The notes: a model not told the origin generated them from the sequence alone. Counted from the first letter of the stretch, positions 7,952-17,508 are shown. The stretch: 64,000 nt of DNA from JABCPE02 sp963518955 (GCA_963518955.1 CAUQKI010000001.1:288258-352257), one strand, 5' to 3'. Numbers and translations: made by a program.

Positions 7952-10398
7952 TATACAGCACATTACAAATTTCGCAACTTACAGATTCTAAACTGATTGG
8001 GAATCCAGATATTCTCATCAGCAATATCTCTTTTGACAGCCGAAATCTTTATTCTATTTCGGATACGGCGTTTATTGCCATTAACACCAAAAATAATTCT
8101 GGCGAAAAATACATTTCTTCCGTAGTAGAAAAAGGTGTGAAAGTCATTATTTCTGAAAACTACCATCCTGAATACGAAGATATTACATGGATTATCACCA
8201 AAAATTCCATTGAATTTTTACAAATTTTAGCTAAAAAACATTTAGAAAATTCACATTTAGAAAACACCATCGGCATTACAGGAAGTAACGGCAAAACCAT
8301 TGTAAAAGAATGGCTTTATCAGTGTCTTTGGGATGAATATTCCACGGTGAAATCTCCCAAAAGTTTCAACTCGCAGATTGGGCTTCCTATCTCGCTGCTG
8401 CAAATCAATGAGGAACACCAGCTGGGAATCTTTGAAGTCGGAATTTCTAAACCGAGTGAAATGGCGAAATTGGAAAATATTTTCGCTCCGAAAATCGGCG
8501 TTTTGACGCACATCGGCTCTGCTCATTCTTCTAATTTTAAAAACGAAGAAGAACTGATAAACGAAAAAATTATTCTTTTCAAAGAAAGTGAAACTATTAT
8601 TTATAACGGAGATAATGAATTGGTTTATAATTTAGTAAATCAACTTTATTCAAGTAAAAATTTAATTAGTTTCGGACTAAATCAAAGAAATGATGTCCGT
8701 ATTTCTTCCGATTATAAAAATCCTAATAAACGCATCGGGATAAAATATTTTGATGAAGAAATCAGTATTTCTCTCCAAAAACGAGATGAGGCTACACTTT
8801 CCAATATTCTAGCGGTTGCAGCTGTTTTAAAATCACTGAAAATCTCCAATGAAAAAATTGTGACCAAAATCCAAGACCTGCATTCAGTGGAGATGCGTCT
8901 GGAAAGTGTGAACGGCATTAGAAGTAATCTGATTATCAATGATTCTTTTAATCTGGATTTGGATTCGTTAATCATTGCATATCAGTTCATTAACCAATAT
9001 CAAAAGCAGAAAAAATCGCTCATTCTTACAGATATTTTGGACACGATAGAAGAGAACGAAATATTGTATAAAAAAGTAGCGGAACTTACCAACGAGCAGG
9101 ATTTTGAAAATATCATTCTCATCGGTGAACATATCACGAAGTATAAAGATTTGTTTTCAGGGAAAGTCAAAATCTTTGACAATACTCAGGAACTTATAGA
9201 CAGCCAGTATCTCAATACGATTGAAAATCAGCTCATTTTATTAAAGGGAGCGAGGGTTTTTGAAATTGAAAAAATCAAAAAACTTTTAGAATTACAGAAG
9301 CATGATACTACGCTTGAAGTAAATCTTAATGCCATCGTGCATAATATAAACATTCACAAGAATTTACTGAAACCAGAGACAAAAGTCTGTGCGATGGTGA
9401 AAGCTTTTTCCTATGGACTGGGCGGCTACGAAATTGCCGAATATCTACAGCATCACCACATTGATTATCTGGGAGTTGCCTATGCAGATGAGGGAGTTGA
9501 TTTACGGAAAAACGGTGTGACTACACCTATCCTTGTGATGAATCCTGAGCAGAGCAGCTATGACACCATCATAGATTATCATCTGGAGCCAGAGATATAC
9601 AGTCTGAGGGTTTTGGATTTATTTGGGAAACAGCTCCAAGCGAAAGGAATCCAAGAGACCTACCCTATCCATATCAAGATAGAAACAGGAATGCATCGCC
9701 TTGGTTTTAAAGAAGATGAAATAGATGATTTGATTAATTCCTTGAAAAAATACAATGTCAAAATAGCGAGTATTTTCAGCCATTTATCTTGCGCGGATGT
9801 TCCCAAAGAAAAGGAATATACACTGCACCAGCTGGAAACCTTTGAGCGAGTTTCAAGTAAAATCATCCAAAATATTGATTATAAACCTATTAGGCATATT
9901 CTCAATACAGCGGGAATTATCAATTTCACTGAGTATCAATATGATATGGTAAGAATAGGCATTGGGATGATGGGCATTTCCTGCGCTGCTGAAATAGAAA
10001 AACAGCTCCAAAATGTGGCTACATTTAAAACCGTGATTTCTCAAATTTCCAAAGTAGAAAAAGGAGATTCCATAGGATACAGCAGAAAATATATCGCAGA
10101 AAAAGATACCAGAATCGCCACCATTCCGATAGGCTATGCAGACGGCATTACTCGGCTGATAGGAAACAAAAAAGGATTTGTCATCATCAAAGGGCAGAAA
10201 GTTCCCATCGTGGGAAATGTGTGTATGGATATGCTCATGGCAGATTTGGGCGAAATTCCTGCAAAGGAAGGTGATGAGGTTGTTATATTCAATTCCTGTA
10301 AGACTTTGGAAGAGTTTGCAGACTATTGCCAAACCATTCCTTACGAGGTTCTTACTTCCATTTCACGAAGAGTTAAAAGAATTTATATAAAAGATTGA
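7948..10398 (+). CDS. murF-alr: Bifunctional UDP-MurNAc-tripeptide:D-Ala-D-Ala ligase / alanine racemase
   Basis: An 816-residue fusion. Residues 1-445 are MurF, which adds D-Ala-D-Ala to UDP-MurNAc-tripeptide; the Mur ATP loop GITGSNGKT is at residues 109-117. Residues from about 448 are alanine racemase, which makes the D-Ala for the same step: VCAMVKAFSYGLGG carries the PLP lysine (Lys485), and GDSIGYSRKY, IGYADGITRL and VGNVCMDMLM are racemase blocks, the last including the Met-Asp of the active site. The fusion is a known feature of Bacteroidota. It is coupled to tdk upstream, and the phospholipase gene follows 2 bases later. Confidence 0.95.
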   Translation: MIYSTLQISQLTDSKLIGNPDILISNISFDSRNLYSISDTAFIAINTKNNSGEKYISSVVEKGVKVIISENYHPEYEDITWIITKNSIEFLQILAKKHLENSHLENTIGITGSNGKTIVKEWLYQCLWDEYSTVKSPKSFNSQIGLPISLLQINEEHQLGIFEVGISKPSEMAKLENIFAPKIGVLTHIGSAHSSNFKNEEELINEKIILFKESETIIYNGDNELVYNLVNQLYSSKNLISFGLNQRNDVRISSDYKNPNKRIGIKYFDEEISISLQKRDEATLSNILAVAAVLKSLKISNEKIVTKIQDLHSVEMRLESVNGIRSNLIINDSFNLDLDSLIIAYQFINQYQKQKKSLILTDILDTIEENEILYKKVAELTNEQDFENIILIGEHITKYKDLFSGKVKIFDNTQELIDSQYLNTIENQLILLKGARVFEIEKIKKLLELQKHDTTLEVNLNAIVHNINIHKNLLKPETKVCAMVKAFSYGLGGYEIAEYLQHHHIDYLGVAYADEGVDLRKNGVTTPILVMNPEQSSYDTIIDYHLEPEIYSLRVLDLFGKQLQAKGIQETYPIHIKIETGMHRLGFKEDEIDDLINSLKKYNVKIASIFSHLSCADVPKEKEYTLHQLETFERVSSKIIQNIDYKPIRHILNTAGIINFTEYQYDMVRIGIGMMGISCAAEIEKQLQNVATFKTVISQISKVEKGDSIGYSRKYIAEKDTRIATIPIGYADGITRLIGNKKGFVIIKGQKVPIVGNVCMDMLMADLGEIPAKEGDEVVIFNSCKTLEEFADYCQTIPYEVLTSISRRVKRIYIKD

Positions 10399-10400
10399 TT

Positions 10401-12563
10401 ATGAAAAAGTTACTTCAAATATTTATAATAATGTTTTCTTTGACTTTGTATAAAACTCAGGTAAAAGAAAACATAAAAATTCCGAAAAACCCAAAAATAG
10501 GGCTGTCTCTGGCGGGCGGCGGCGCGAAAGGTTTTGCCCATGTAGGCGTGTTGAAAGTGATAGACTCACTGGGAGTAAAAATAGACTACATCTCTGGAAC
10601 CAGCATGGGAGCGATAGTTGGAGGGCTTTATGCATCGGGCTATTCAGCAAAGGAAATAGAAAAAATCATTAAAGAAACTGATTTTTATGAAATTCTTGCC
10701 AATGAAAAAGACCGAAAAGAAACTCCATTTTTTGATAAAAATAATGACAAATACCTGCTGAATATTCCTTTTGAAAAAGGTAAATTCAATGTCTTGCCAA
10801 AAGCCATTTCACAAGGACAAAAAAATCTTTTCCTTTTGAAAGATTTGTTTAACAATGTTTCTAATGTTACAGATTTTTCAAAGCTGAATATTCCTTTTAT
10901 GTGCGTGGCAACCAATCTAGAAAATGGAAAAGTAAAAATTTTTGAAAAAGGAGACTTGGTGAATTCTATCATGGCAAGTTCCGCCTATCCTTCGCTGATA
11001 AATCCCGTGAAAATAAATGACAGTCTGTATATAGATGGTGCGATGACAGTAAATTTCCCATCAAAACCACTTAAAGAGAAAGGAATGGATATTGTCATCG
11101 GTGTGGATTTAAGTCTTCCTCTTGCGAATAAAGATGAGCTAAATTCGGCTATAAAGATTTTGGACCAAGTGATAGATTTCACTATACAAAACGAAAATAA
11201 AGTTCAGTATAAAAATACAGATATAAGAATTCATCCTAATCTAAAAGGATATTCTTCCACAAGCTATGGCGACAAAGAAAAAATCCTAAATTTAGGATAT
11301 GAAGAGGCTAAAAAATACATCGACATACTCAATAAATTACCAAAAAGAGATTCCCTACCAAAAATGATGAGCAAACCTGTCTATGCTAATGTTTATAAAG
11401 TAGACAGCCTTGTTTTGGTGAATAGTAAGATTTTTAATGAATCTTATGTAAAAGGGAAAATGAACCTTAAAATTCCTTCTCTGCAGACTTATGCTGGAAT
11501 AAACCAAATGATTGATAAATTATACGCTACCAATAATTATAAACTTATCAATTATGACCTGATGCAGGATAAAGGAAAAAATATTTTAAAGCTGGAATTG
11601 GAAGAAGATGATGCTAGGTTTATGCTAAAATTTGGCCTGCATTATGATGAAGTTTTCAAAACAGGACTGCTCATCAATACAACCATCAAAAGGTTTTTAT
11701 TCCAAAACTCTATTCTCTCCCTCGATGCTATCGTAGGAGGAAATAAGCCGAGATATTATTTTAATTATTTTGTAGATAATGGCTACTTCCCTGGGTTTGG
11801 GATTTATTCTTCTGGGATGAGCCTACAGCTTAATGATGATAATAGAAATGAAATAGGAAAATGGAAATGGTTTAGAAATGAGATTTATCTTCAATCTATT
11901 TGGAAAGATAGATACGCCATAGGAGGAGGAATGAGCCATGATTATTTTGAATCCAAAATAGGAACTACCCGCTATGATAATGAAAAAAACTTTCTCAATC
12001 CTTATGTTTTCATTAAAAGTGATACGAGGAATGACAAGGATTTCTCATCAAGAGGTTTTTACCTTAATATAGAAGGAAAATTATTGGATATTTTTAATAA
12101 AAAAATTGAAAAACAGATTTTCCAAACCAAAGCTGACATCCGAATGAGTTTTCCTATTTCCAGCCGTGTGACTTATAGGCTGAATCTTTTTGGAGGATTA
12201 ACTTTTGGAAAAGATGTTCCATACTATTATCATTTCTACCCAGGTGGAATTTTTGAGCAGAATTTAGTCAATTTTGTAAGTTTCCAAGGCTATCAGTTTG
12301 GGAATTTTGCCACGGATAATCTTATCGTTGCTGGGAATGATTTTCAGTTTAGAATTAAGAAAAATTATTTCATCACAGGACATGTTAATTTTATGAATAC
12401 CTTTGATGAGCATAAAATAAATCATATTCTAAAAGTAGGTGATGTTTCTGGTGGAATTACTGCTGGATACAAATCTCCTTTTGGGCAAATAAAACTAAAT
12501 TATAGCAAAGCTATGAATAAAGGAAAAGGAATTTTTAGTGTGATTTTAGGACATTGGTTCTAA
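10401..12563 (+). CDS. Patatin-like phospholipase with outer-membrane barrel
   Basis: A 720-residue exported protein. After a signal peptide (about 1-20) comes a patatin domain (about 28-235): oxyanion loop LAGGGAKGFAHVG, nucleophile elbow GTSMGA with Ser68, and catalytic Asp212 in DGAMTVNFPS. The second half contains POTRA-like and beta-barrel strands, ending in an aromatic residue (GHWF), as expected for a Bacterial Surface Antigen/Omp85-type barrel. This resembles the PlpD group of type Vd autotransported phospholipases. A TTG at 10395 is in frame, but the ATG at 10401 starts the signal peptide directly after the alr stop. Confidence 0.88.
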   Translation: MKKLLQIFIIMFSLTLYKTQVKENIKIPKNPKIGLSLAGGGAKGFAHVGVLKVIDSLGVKIDYISGTSMGAIVGGLYASGYSAKEIEKIIKETDFYEILANEKDRKETPFFDKNNDKYLLNIPFEKGKFNVLPKAISQGQKNLFLLKDLFNNVSNVTDFSKLNIPFMCVATNLENGKVKIFEKGDLVNSIMASSAYPSLINPVKINDSLYIDGAMTVNFPSKPLKEKGMDIVIGVDLSLPLANKDELNSAIKILDQVIDFTIQNENKVQYKNTDIRIHPNLKGYSSTSYGDKEKILNLGYEEAKKYIDILNKLPKRDSLPKMMSKPVYANVYKVDSLVLVNSKIFNESYVKGKMNLKIPSLQTYAGINQMIDKLYATNNYKLINYDLMQDKGKNILKLELEEDDARFMLKFGLHYDEVFKTGLLINTTIKRFLFQNSILSLDAIVGGNKPRYYFNYFVDNGYFPGFGIYSSGMSLQLNDDNRNEIGKWKWFRNEIYLQSIWKDRYAIGGGMSHDYFESKIGTTRYDNEKNFLNPYVFIKSDTRNDKDFSSRGFYLNIEGKLLDIFNKKIEKQIFQTKADIRMSFPISSRVTYRLNLFGGLTFGKDVPYYYHFYPGGIFEQNLVNFVSFQGYQFGNFATDNLIVAGNDFQFRIKKNYFITGHVNFMNTFDEHKINHILKVGDVSGGITAGYKSPFGQIKLNYSKAMNKGKGIFSVILGHWF

Positions 12564-12586
12564 TTTTTAGAAATAAATAAAGCAGA

Positions 12587-12994
12587 ATGATACAGTATTT
12601 TTTTGAAAATGTAGAGGAAATTTCCCTTCCTGAAAATTGTTCAGAATGGATTGAAAAACTTATTTTAAATGAAGAAAAAAAAGTAGGAAATATCAATTAT
12701 ATTTTCTGTAATGACGAATACTTGCTAAAAGTAAATCAGGATTTTCTTAATCATGATTATTATACGGACATCATCACTTTTGACTATGTAAAAGGTAAAA
12801 CTATAAGCGGAGATATTTTTATATCTTTGCCACGCATTTCGGAAAATGCCTCTACCCTATCCAGTGGTTTTGAAAAAGAATTACTACGGGTTCTGGCTCA
12901 CGGTGTTCTTCACCTTTGCGGATATAAAGACAAATCCGATGAAGAAGAAAAAGAAATGAGAGCGAAAGAAGATTTTTATATCAATTTATTTTAA
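12587..12994 (+). CDS. ybeY: Endoribonuclease YbeY (rRNA maturation factor)
   Basis: A 135-residue metalloenzyme of the UPF0054 family involved in 16S rRNA 3' maturation and ribosome quality control. The zinc motif is recognisable as LAHGVLHLCGYKD: the first two His ligands of the H-x3-H-x5-H motif are present, but the third position is Asp. This variation has been seen by me as typical of Bacteroidota members, and Asp can still bind metal. The strand pattern upstream (YYTDIITFDYVKGKTISGDI) fits the family. It lies between the phospholipase gene and mnmG, and the first parS-like site begins one base after its stop. Confidence 0.88.
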   Translation: MIQYFFENVEEISLPENCSEWIEKLILNEEKKVGNINYIFCNDEYLLKVNQDFLNHDYYTDIITFDYVKGKTISGDIFISLPRISENASTLSSGFEKELLRVLAHGVLHLCGYKDKSDEEEKEMRAKEDFYINLF

Positions 12995-13010
12995 TGTTTC
13001 CCGTGAAACA
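12995..13010. promoter_or_regulatory. parS-like ParB binding site 1
   Basis: The 16-mer TGTTTCCCGTGAAACA differs from the general bacterial parS consensus TGTTTCACGTGAAACA at one base (position 7). The palindrome extends outward by AA/TT. It lies in the 47-base spacer between ybeY and mnmG, starting one base after the ybeY stop. parS sites bind ParB for chromosome segregation. The match is seen directly; the function is inferred. Confidence 0.75.
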
Positions 13011-13041
13011 TTTTTATTATTTATAAACTTATTTACAATAT

Positions 13042-14904
13042 ATGATAAACAAAATATACGATGTAATCGTAGTAGGTGGAGGACACGCAGGCTGTGAAGC
13101 AGCAGCAGCAGCAGCGAATCTCGGCTCTAAAACTATGCTGGTTACTATGAACATGCAGACCATCGGACAGATGAGCTGTAACCCTGCGATGGGCGGAATA
13201 GCAAAAGGACAAATCGTTCGTGAAATAGATGCACTTGGCGGGTATTCTGGAATTATAGCCGATAAATCTGCTATCCAGTTTAAGATGCTTAACCTATCAA
13301 AAGGACCTGCCATGTGGTCGCCACGAACTCAAAACGACAGAATGCTCTTTGCAGAAGAATGGAGATTAGCTTTAGAAAACACTCCTAACCTTGATTTTTT
13401 CCAAGATATGGTGAAAAATATCATTATAGAAAATGGTAAAGTAGCGGGAGTAATTACCAACATTGGTGTAGAAATCCGTGGAAAAGCAGTAGTTCTTACC
13501 AATGGAACTTTTCTAAATGGACTGATACATATCGGAGAAAAACAATTCGGCGGTGGAAGAATGGGCGAACCAAAAGCCTTTGGAATTACAGAACAATTAG
13601 TAAGTTTAGGTTTCCAAGCAGGAAGAATGAAAACAGGAACGCCTGTAAGAATAGATGGAAGAAGTCTAGATTATTCCAAAATGGAGGAACAAAAAGGCGA
13701 TGAAAATCCACAAAAATTCTCTTACCTTGATACTCCTAAACTCAAAGAACAAAGAAGCTGCTATATCACTTACACAAACGAAACTGTACATGATATTCTC
13801 CGCTCTGGGTTTGATAGAAGCCCGATGTTCAACGGAACTATACAAAGTATAGGACCAAGATACTGCCCAAGTATAGAGGATAAAATCAATCGTTTCGCTG
13901 AACGAAACAGACACCAGCTTTTCGTAGAACCAGAAGGCTGGAAAACTGTTGAAATCTATGTGAATGGTTTCAGCTCTTCGCTTCCAGAAGATATTCAGGC
14001 CAAAGCACTAAGACATGTACCAGGTTTTGAAAATGCTAAAATATTTCGCCCAGGCTACGCTATAGAGTACGACTACTTCCCTCCTACTCAACTGAAACAT
14101 ACTTTGGAAACCAAACTGATTGAAAATTTATTTTTCGCTGGACAAATCAACGGAACCACTGGCTACGAAGAAGCAGCAGGACAAGGTCTGATTGCAGGAA
14201 TCAATGCACATAATAAAGTTCACGGCAAATATGAATTTACCCTCAGCAGAGATGAGGCTTATATAGGTGTACTGATAGACGACCTCATCACAAAAGGAAC
14301 AGAAGAACCGTACCGTATGTTCACCTCAAGAGCAGAATACAGACTACTTCTAAGACAAGATAATGCCGATATTCGTCTGACTGAAAAATCTTATAACATA
14401 GGTTTAGCATCAGAAGAAAGACTCAGAAAAGTAGAAGAAAAAATTAAAAAGTCTGGAGAACTGGAAGAATTCCTTAAAGAATTATCATTAAAACCAAATG
14501 TTATAAATCCTATTCTTGAAGAAAACGAAAGCAATCCTGTAGACCAAGCATACAGAGCATCTCAAATTTTAACTCGTCCTAACATAAATTTAGAAAAACT
14601 TTCTAAAATAGAAATCATAGGAAATAAAGCGAGAGAATATTCTGAAGAGATACAAGAGCAAGCAGAAATCAATATAAAATACAAAGGCTACATAGAAAAA
14701 GAAAAAGAAAATGTAGCAAAACTCCAAAGAATGGAAAATATAAAAATTCCAGAGGATTTTGATTTTAGCAAAGTAGCTTCGCTTTCTTCGGAAGCTCTAC
14801 AAAAGATGAATAATATTCGCCCAAAAAATATCGCACAGGCTTCCAGAATATCAGGAGTGTCACCAGCGGATATTAATGTCTTATTAATTTATTTAGGAAA
14901 ATAA
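13042..14904 (+). CDS. mnmG: tRNA uridine-5-carboxymethylaminomethyl modification enzyme MnmG
   Basis: A 620-residue FAD enzyme (GidA). With MnmE it installs the (carboxymethyl)aminomethyl group on U34 of certain tRNAs. The Rossmann start is VIVVGGGHAGCEAAAAAANL, followed by the signature CNPAMGGIAKGQIVREIDAL. The FAD region GTTGYEEAAGQGLIAGINAH and the C-terminal helical domain ending RISGVSPADINVLLIYLG are intact, so the protein is full length. In many bacteria gidA lies close to the replication origin next to parAB; here parAB are not seen, but both flanking spacers hold parS-like sites. Confidence 0.96.
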   Translation: MINKIYDVIVVGGGHAGCEAAAAAANLGSKTMLVTMNMQTIGQMSCNPAMGGIAKGQIVREIDALGGYSGIIADKSAIQFKMLNLSKGPAMWSPRTQNDRMLFAEEWRLALENTPNLDFFQDMVKNIIIENGKVAGVITNIGVEIRGKAVVLTNGTFLNGLIHIGEKQFGGGRMGEPKAFGITEQLVSLGFQAGRMKTGTPVRIDGRSLDYSKMEEQKGDENPQKFSYLDTPKLKEQRSCYITYTNETVHDILRSGFDRSPMFNGTIQSIGPRYCPSIEDKINRFAERNRHQLFVEPEGWKTVEIYVNGFSSSLPEDIQAKALRHVPGFENAKIFRPGYAIEYDYFPPTQLKHTLETKLIENLFFAGQINGTTGYEEAAGQGLIAGINAHNKVHGKYEFTLSRDEAYIGVLIDDLITKGTEEPYRMFTSRAEYRLLLRQDNADIRLTEKSYNIGLASEERLRKVEEKIKKSGELEEFLKELSLKPNVINPILEENESNPVDQAYRASQILTRPNINLEKLSKIEIIGNKAREYSEEIQEQAEINIKYKGYIEKEKENVAKLQRMENIKIPEDFDFSKVASLSSEALQKMNNIRPKNIAQASRISGVSPADINVLLIYLGK

Positions 14905-14906
14905 TG

Positions 14907-14934
14907 TCACAATGTTTCACATGAAACATTGTGA
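14907..14934. promoter_or_regulatory. parS-like ParB binding site 2, within a 28-base perfect palindrome
   Basis: TGTTTCACATGAAACA at 14913-14928 differs from the parS consensus at one base. It is embedded in a longer perfect inverted repeat: TCACAATGTTTCA (14907-14919), CA, TGAAACATTGTGA (14922-14934). It starts 2 bases after the mnmG stop and is followed by TTGTTTT, so the same hairpin could also act as the mnmG terminator. Confidence 0.78.
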
Positions 14935-14954
14935 TTGTTTTATAAAAAATTAAA

Positions 14955-15779
14955 ATGAAAATAAAAGACCACTTTCTCTCACAGGAAGAATTTGAAATTA
15001 TAGAAACAGAAATCCAAGGGATTTATAAAACTTCTCCCCTGCCCGATGATTTAGGAAAATATTATGAAAGTAAAAATTATATTTCGCATCATCAGGATTC
15101 GGGAAGTTTGAAAGAAAAAGTATATAAATTTTTACAGAAGTTTAATCTCAATTATAAAAAAAATATAATCAAGAATGAAATAGGAACTCATCTGAAAATA
15201 TTAGACTACGGATGCGGCGCAGGAGAATTTGTAAAATTTATAGAAAACGAATACACCACTTTCGGATTTGAGCCAAATGAAAATGCAAGAAATTTTGCAA
15301 AACAAAAATCCGAAAAAACGATTTTTATTTCCAATCCAGAACTCACAGAAATAGAAAACGAAAGTCTAGATGCTATCACCCTATGGCATGTTTTCGAGCA
15401 TATAGAGGAAAGGGAAAAATACCTGAAAATTTTTCATGAGAAATTAAAACCAAATGGACTTCTCATCATTGCCGTTCCGAACCACACTTCCTACGACGGA
15501 AAAAAATACAAAGAATTTTGGGCTGCCTATGATGTACCAAGACACATTTGGCATTTCTCAAAATCAGGAATGGAAAAATTGATGAATAATGAAAATTGGA
15601 AAATCAGAAAAATAAAACCTCTCCTGCTCGATTCTTATTATATCTCCATGCTAAGTGAAAAATATAAGAAAAATCCTCTTTTTTGGCTTTTTGGAGCGAT
15701 TCACGGAGCGATTTCTAATTTTAAAGCATCAAAAACGGGTGAATTTTCAAGTTTGATATATATTATCGAAAAAACTTAG
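14955..15779 (+). CDS. Class I SAM-dependent methyltransferase
   Basis: A 274-residue methyltransferase of the Methyltransf_23 type. The SAM motif I is ILDYGCGAGEFVKFI, preceded by an N-terminal helical segment of about 85 residues. The later blocks LWHVFEHIEE and LKPNGLLIIAVPN match motifs of ubiquinone-type and sugar O-methyltransferase families, and VPRHIWHFSKSGMEKLM is common in Bacteroidota orthologues. The substrate is not known. It follows mnmG and the second parS-like site. Confidence 0.85.
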   Translation: MKIKDHFLSQEEFEIIETEIQGIYKTSPLPDDLGKYYESKNYISHHQDSGSLKEKVYKFLQKFNLNYKKNIIKNEIGTHLKILDYGCGAGEFVKFIENEYTTFGFEPNENARNFAKQKSEKTIFISNPELTEIENESLDAITLWHVFEHIEEREKYLKIFHEKLKPNGLLIIAVPNHTSYDGKKYKEFWAAYDVPRHIWHFSKSGMEKLMNNENWKIRKIKPLLLDSYYISMLSEKYKKNPLFWLFGAIHGAISNFKASKTGEFSSLIYIIEKT

Positions 15780-15866
15780 AAAATGGATTTTTAATAGGTT
15801 TATTAAAGCCAATTTTTTACTCAAAAATAACTTTTTCAAGAAAATTTTAAATTAAAATAAAATATC

Positions 15867-16613
15867 ATGTTTGAATTTTTTAGCGACATATCAAAAATTA
15901 AATTTGTAGGAGAGCTGACCGTGGATGTTGTTTTTCTACGACTTCTATTGGCTATTATTTTTGGAGGGCTTGTCGGCATCGAAAGAGAAAGAAAACACAA
16001 ACCCGCTGGATTCAGAACTTACATTCTCGTATGTTTCGGTGCAGCGATAGTTTCGATGGTACAAGACCAACTAAGACTAAATATTTACGGCTTTGAAAAA
16101 GATTTCAAAGGTCTTGCAGCAATCATGAAAACGGACTTGGGGCGTCTTGGGGCGCAGGTTATCAGTGGAATAGGTTTCCTAGGTGCAGGAAGTATTATCA
16201 AAGAAAAAGGCGAAGTGGGTGGACTGACCACGGCGGCTGGAATCTGGGCAACTGGCTGCGTAGGCTTAGGAATTGGCTGGGGATTTTATAACATTGCCAT
16301 CATTGCTATTATTTTTATGCTCATCATTATGATAGCACTGAAAAAGGTAGAAACTGTTTTTATGAAAAAATCTTCTAATTTGATTTTTGAAATTGAAATT
16401 GATGAGAATACTGAAGTTTCAGAAATAATTTCCGAATGCTATGCTGTTTTTCTACAAAAAGAAATAAACATCAATAAAGTTGATAAAAACCTGAAAAACA
16501 ATATTATAACATTCAATGCGACCACCGAAGAAAGTAATAACAACATCGCCGAAATCGTGATGATTCTTTCCTCAAAAAATAATATAAAATCAGTAAAAGA
16601 TATGAGTATTTAA
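15867..16613 (+). CDS. MgtC/SapB family membrane protein
   Basis: A 248-residue protein with about five membrane segments in residues 20-165 and a C-terminal cytosolic domain of about 75 residues. Family blocks are GGLVGIERERKHKPAGFRTY, SGIGFLGAGSII and GLTTAAGIWATGCVGLGIG. MgtC relatives act in magnesium-limited growth and, in some pathogens, virulence; the biochemical role differs between members. The gene stands alone, 87 bases after the methyltransferase gene. No promoter motif was recognised in that spacer. Confidence 0.88.
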   Translation: MFEFFSDISKIKFVGELTVDVVFLRLLLAIIFGGLVGIERERKHKPAGFRTYILVCFGAAIVSMVQDQLRLNIYGFEKDFKGLAAIMKTDLGRLGAQVISGIGFLGAGSIIKEKGEVGGLTTAAGIWATGCVGLGIGWGFYNIAIIAIIFMLIIMIALKKVETVFMKKSSNLIFEIEIDENTEVSEIISECYAVFLQKEININKVDKNLKNNIITFNATTEESNNNIAEIVMILSSKNNIKSVKDMSI

Positions 16614-16620
16614 TATTCTT

Positions 16621-16628
16621 TAAATTTG
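16621..16628 (+). promoter_or_regulatory. Putative -7 promoter element of the YwqG-like gene
   Basis: TAAATTTG fits TAnnTTTG and lies 22 bases before the ATG at 16651. Confidence 0.45.
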
Positions 16629-16650
16629 TCTATCAAAAAACATAATAAAA

Positions 16651-17508
16651 ATGATTCCTACACAAGAACAAATTGAGCAATTAGTTGCTGACCTTAATGC
16701 CATTACGCAACGGGAGATGATTCGTATCAAACTATCCTTATCTGATAGTTTAGCACTTACCGATAGCAAATTTGGCGGCATGCCCTATATCCCAAAAGAA
16801 AGTTCATTACCTACAAGTGCTGAAGGCAAACCACTCTTTATGCTGGCGCAAATTAACTGTGAACAACTACCCGAAAACAATATCTATCCTAAAAAAGGTC
16901 TATTGCAGTTCTGGATAGCAAAGGATGATTATTTTGGAGCAGATTTTAAAAATCTTTGTCAAAACAATACCAAAAAAGTGCTTTATTTCCCTGAATTTTC
17001 AGATAATCTTCCTGTGGAACAGATTAAGGAACTCTACGAAAAAGCTATTTTATCAAAGGAAATAGGAAAAAATTTTATCGGACAAGAATATGAAATTGAA
17101 CTTCCTTTTGACCCGAATAAAAGTTTGGCTCTGAATTTTGAAAGCACTCACGAAAGTATTTCTTTTCAAGACATAAACTTTAACAAATTAATAGTAGAAA
17201 AATGGAATGAAACTTTTCCTAATAAAATTTCAGGATTTTGGGGATTATCTAAAGAAATACTAAGTATTTTTTACAAATTTCTTTCCACTGGTTTTGGGCA
17301 TAAAATAGGCGGCTATCCTGATTTTGCACAAGAAGACCCAAGAGAGGAAGACGATCCTCATAAAATACTTTTATTACAAATCAATTCTGAATACAATAAT
17401 GATTTTTCTATCTCATGGGCTGACGGCGTGGCTAACTTTTTTATAAGTCCAGAAGATTTGGCAAAATGCCAGTTTGATGATGTAATGTATAATTGGGATT
17501 GTACTTAA
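16651..17508 (+). CDS. YwqG-like protein (DUF1963)
   Basis: A 285-residue cytosolic protein of the DUF1963/YwqG family. Blocks seen are KPLFMLAQINCEQLPE, KKGLLQFWIAKDDYFG, the KIGGYPDFAQEDPREED motif and the C-terminal SWADGVANFFISPEDLA, the usual end of the fold. The function of YwqG proteins is unknown; they often occur in accessory or toxin-immunity-like settings. Here it stands alone between the mgtC-like gene and pgk, which converges on it. Confidence 0.82.
   Translation: MIPTQEQIEQLVADLNAITQREMIRIKLSLSDSLALTDSKFGGMPYIPKESSLPTSAEGKPLFMLAQINCEQLPENNIYPKKGLLQFWIAKDDYFGADFKNLCQNNTKKVLYFPEFSDNLPVEQIKELYEKAILSKEIGKNFIGQEYEIELPFDPNKSLALNFESTHESISFQDINFNKLIVEKWNETFPNKISGFWGLSKEILSIFYKFLSTGFGHKIGGYPDFAQEDPREEDDPHKILLLQINSEYNNDFSISWADGVANFFISPEDLAKCQFDDVMYNWDCT

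Noticed and set aside
9853..10332. A 159-codon open frame on the minus strand inside the alanine racemase part of murF-alr
   Set aside because: It lies fully antisense to a well-recognised enzyme, has no family-like motif and has no promoter; it is a by-product of codon usage.
13904..13922. GTTTCG...CGAAAC inverted repeat inside mnmG as a further ParB site
   Set aside because: The spacing and central bases do not fit parS, and it is inside coding sequence.
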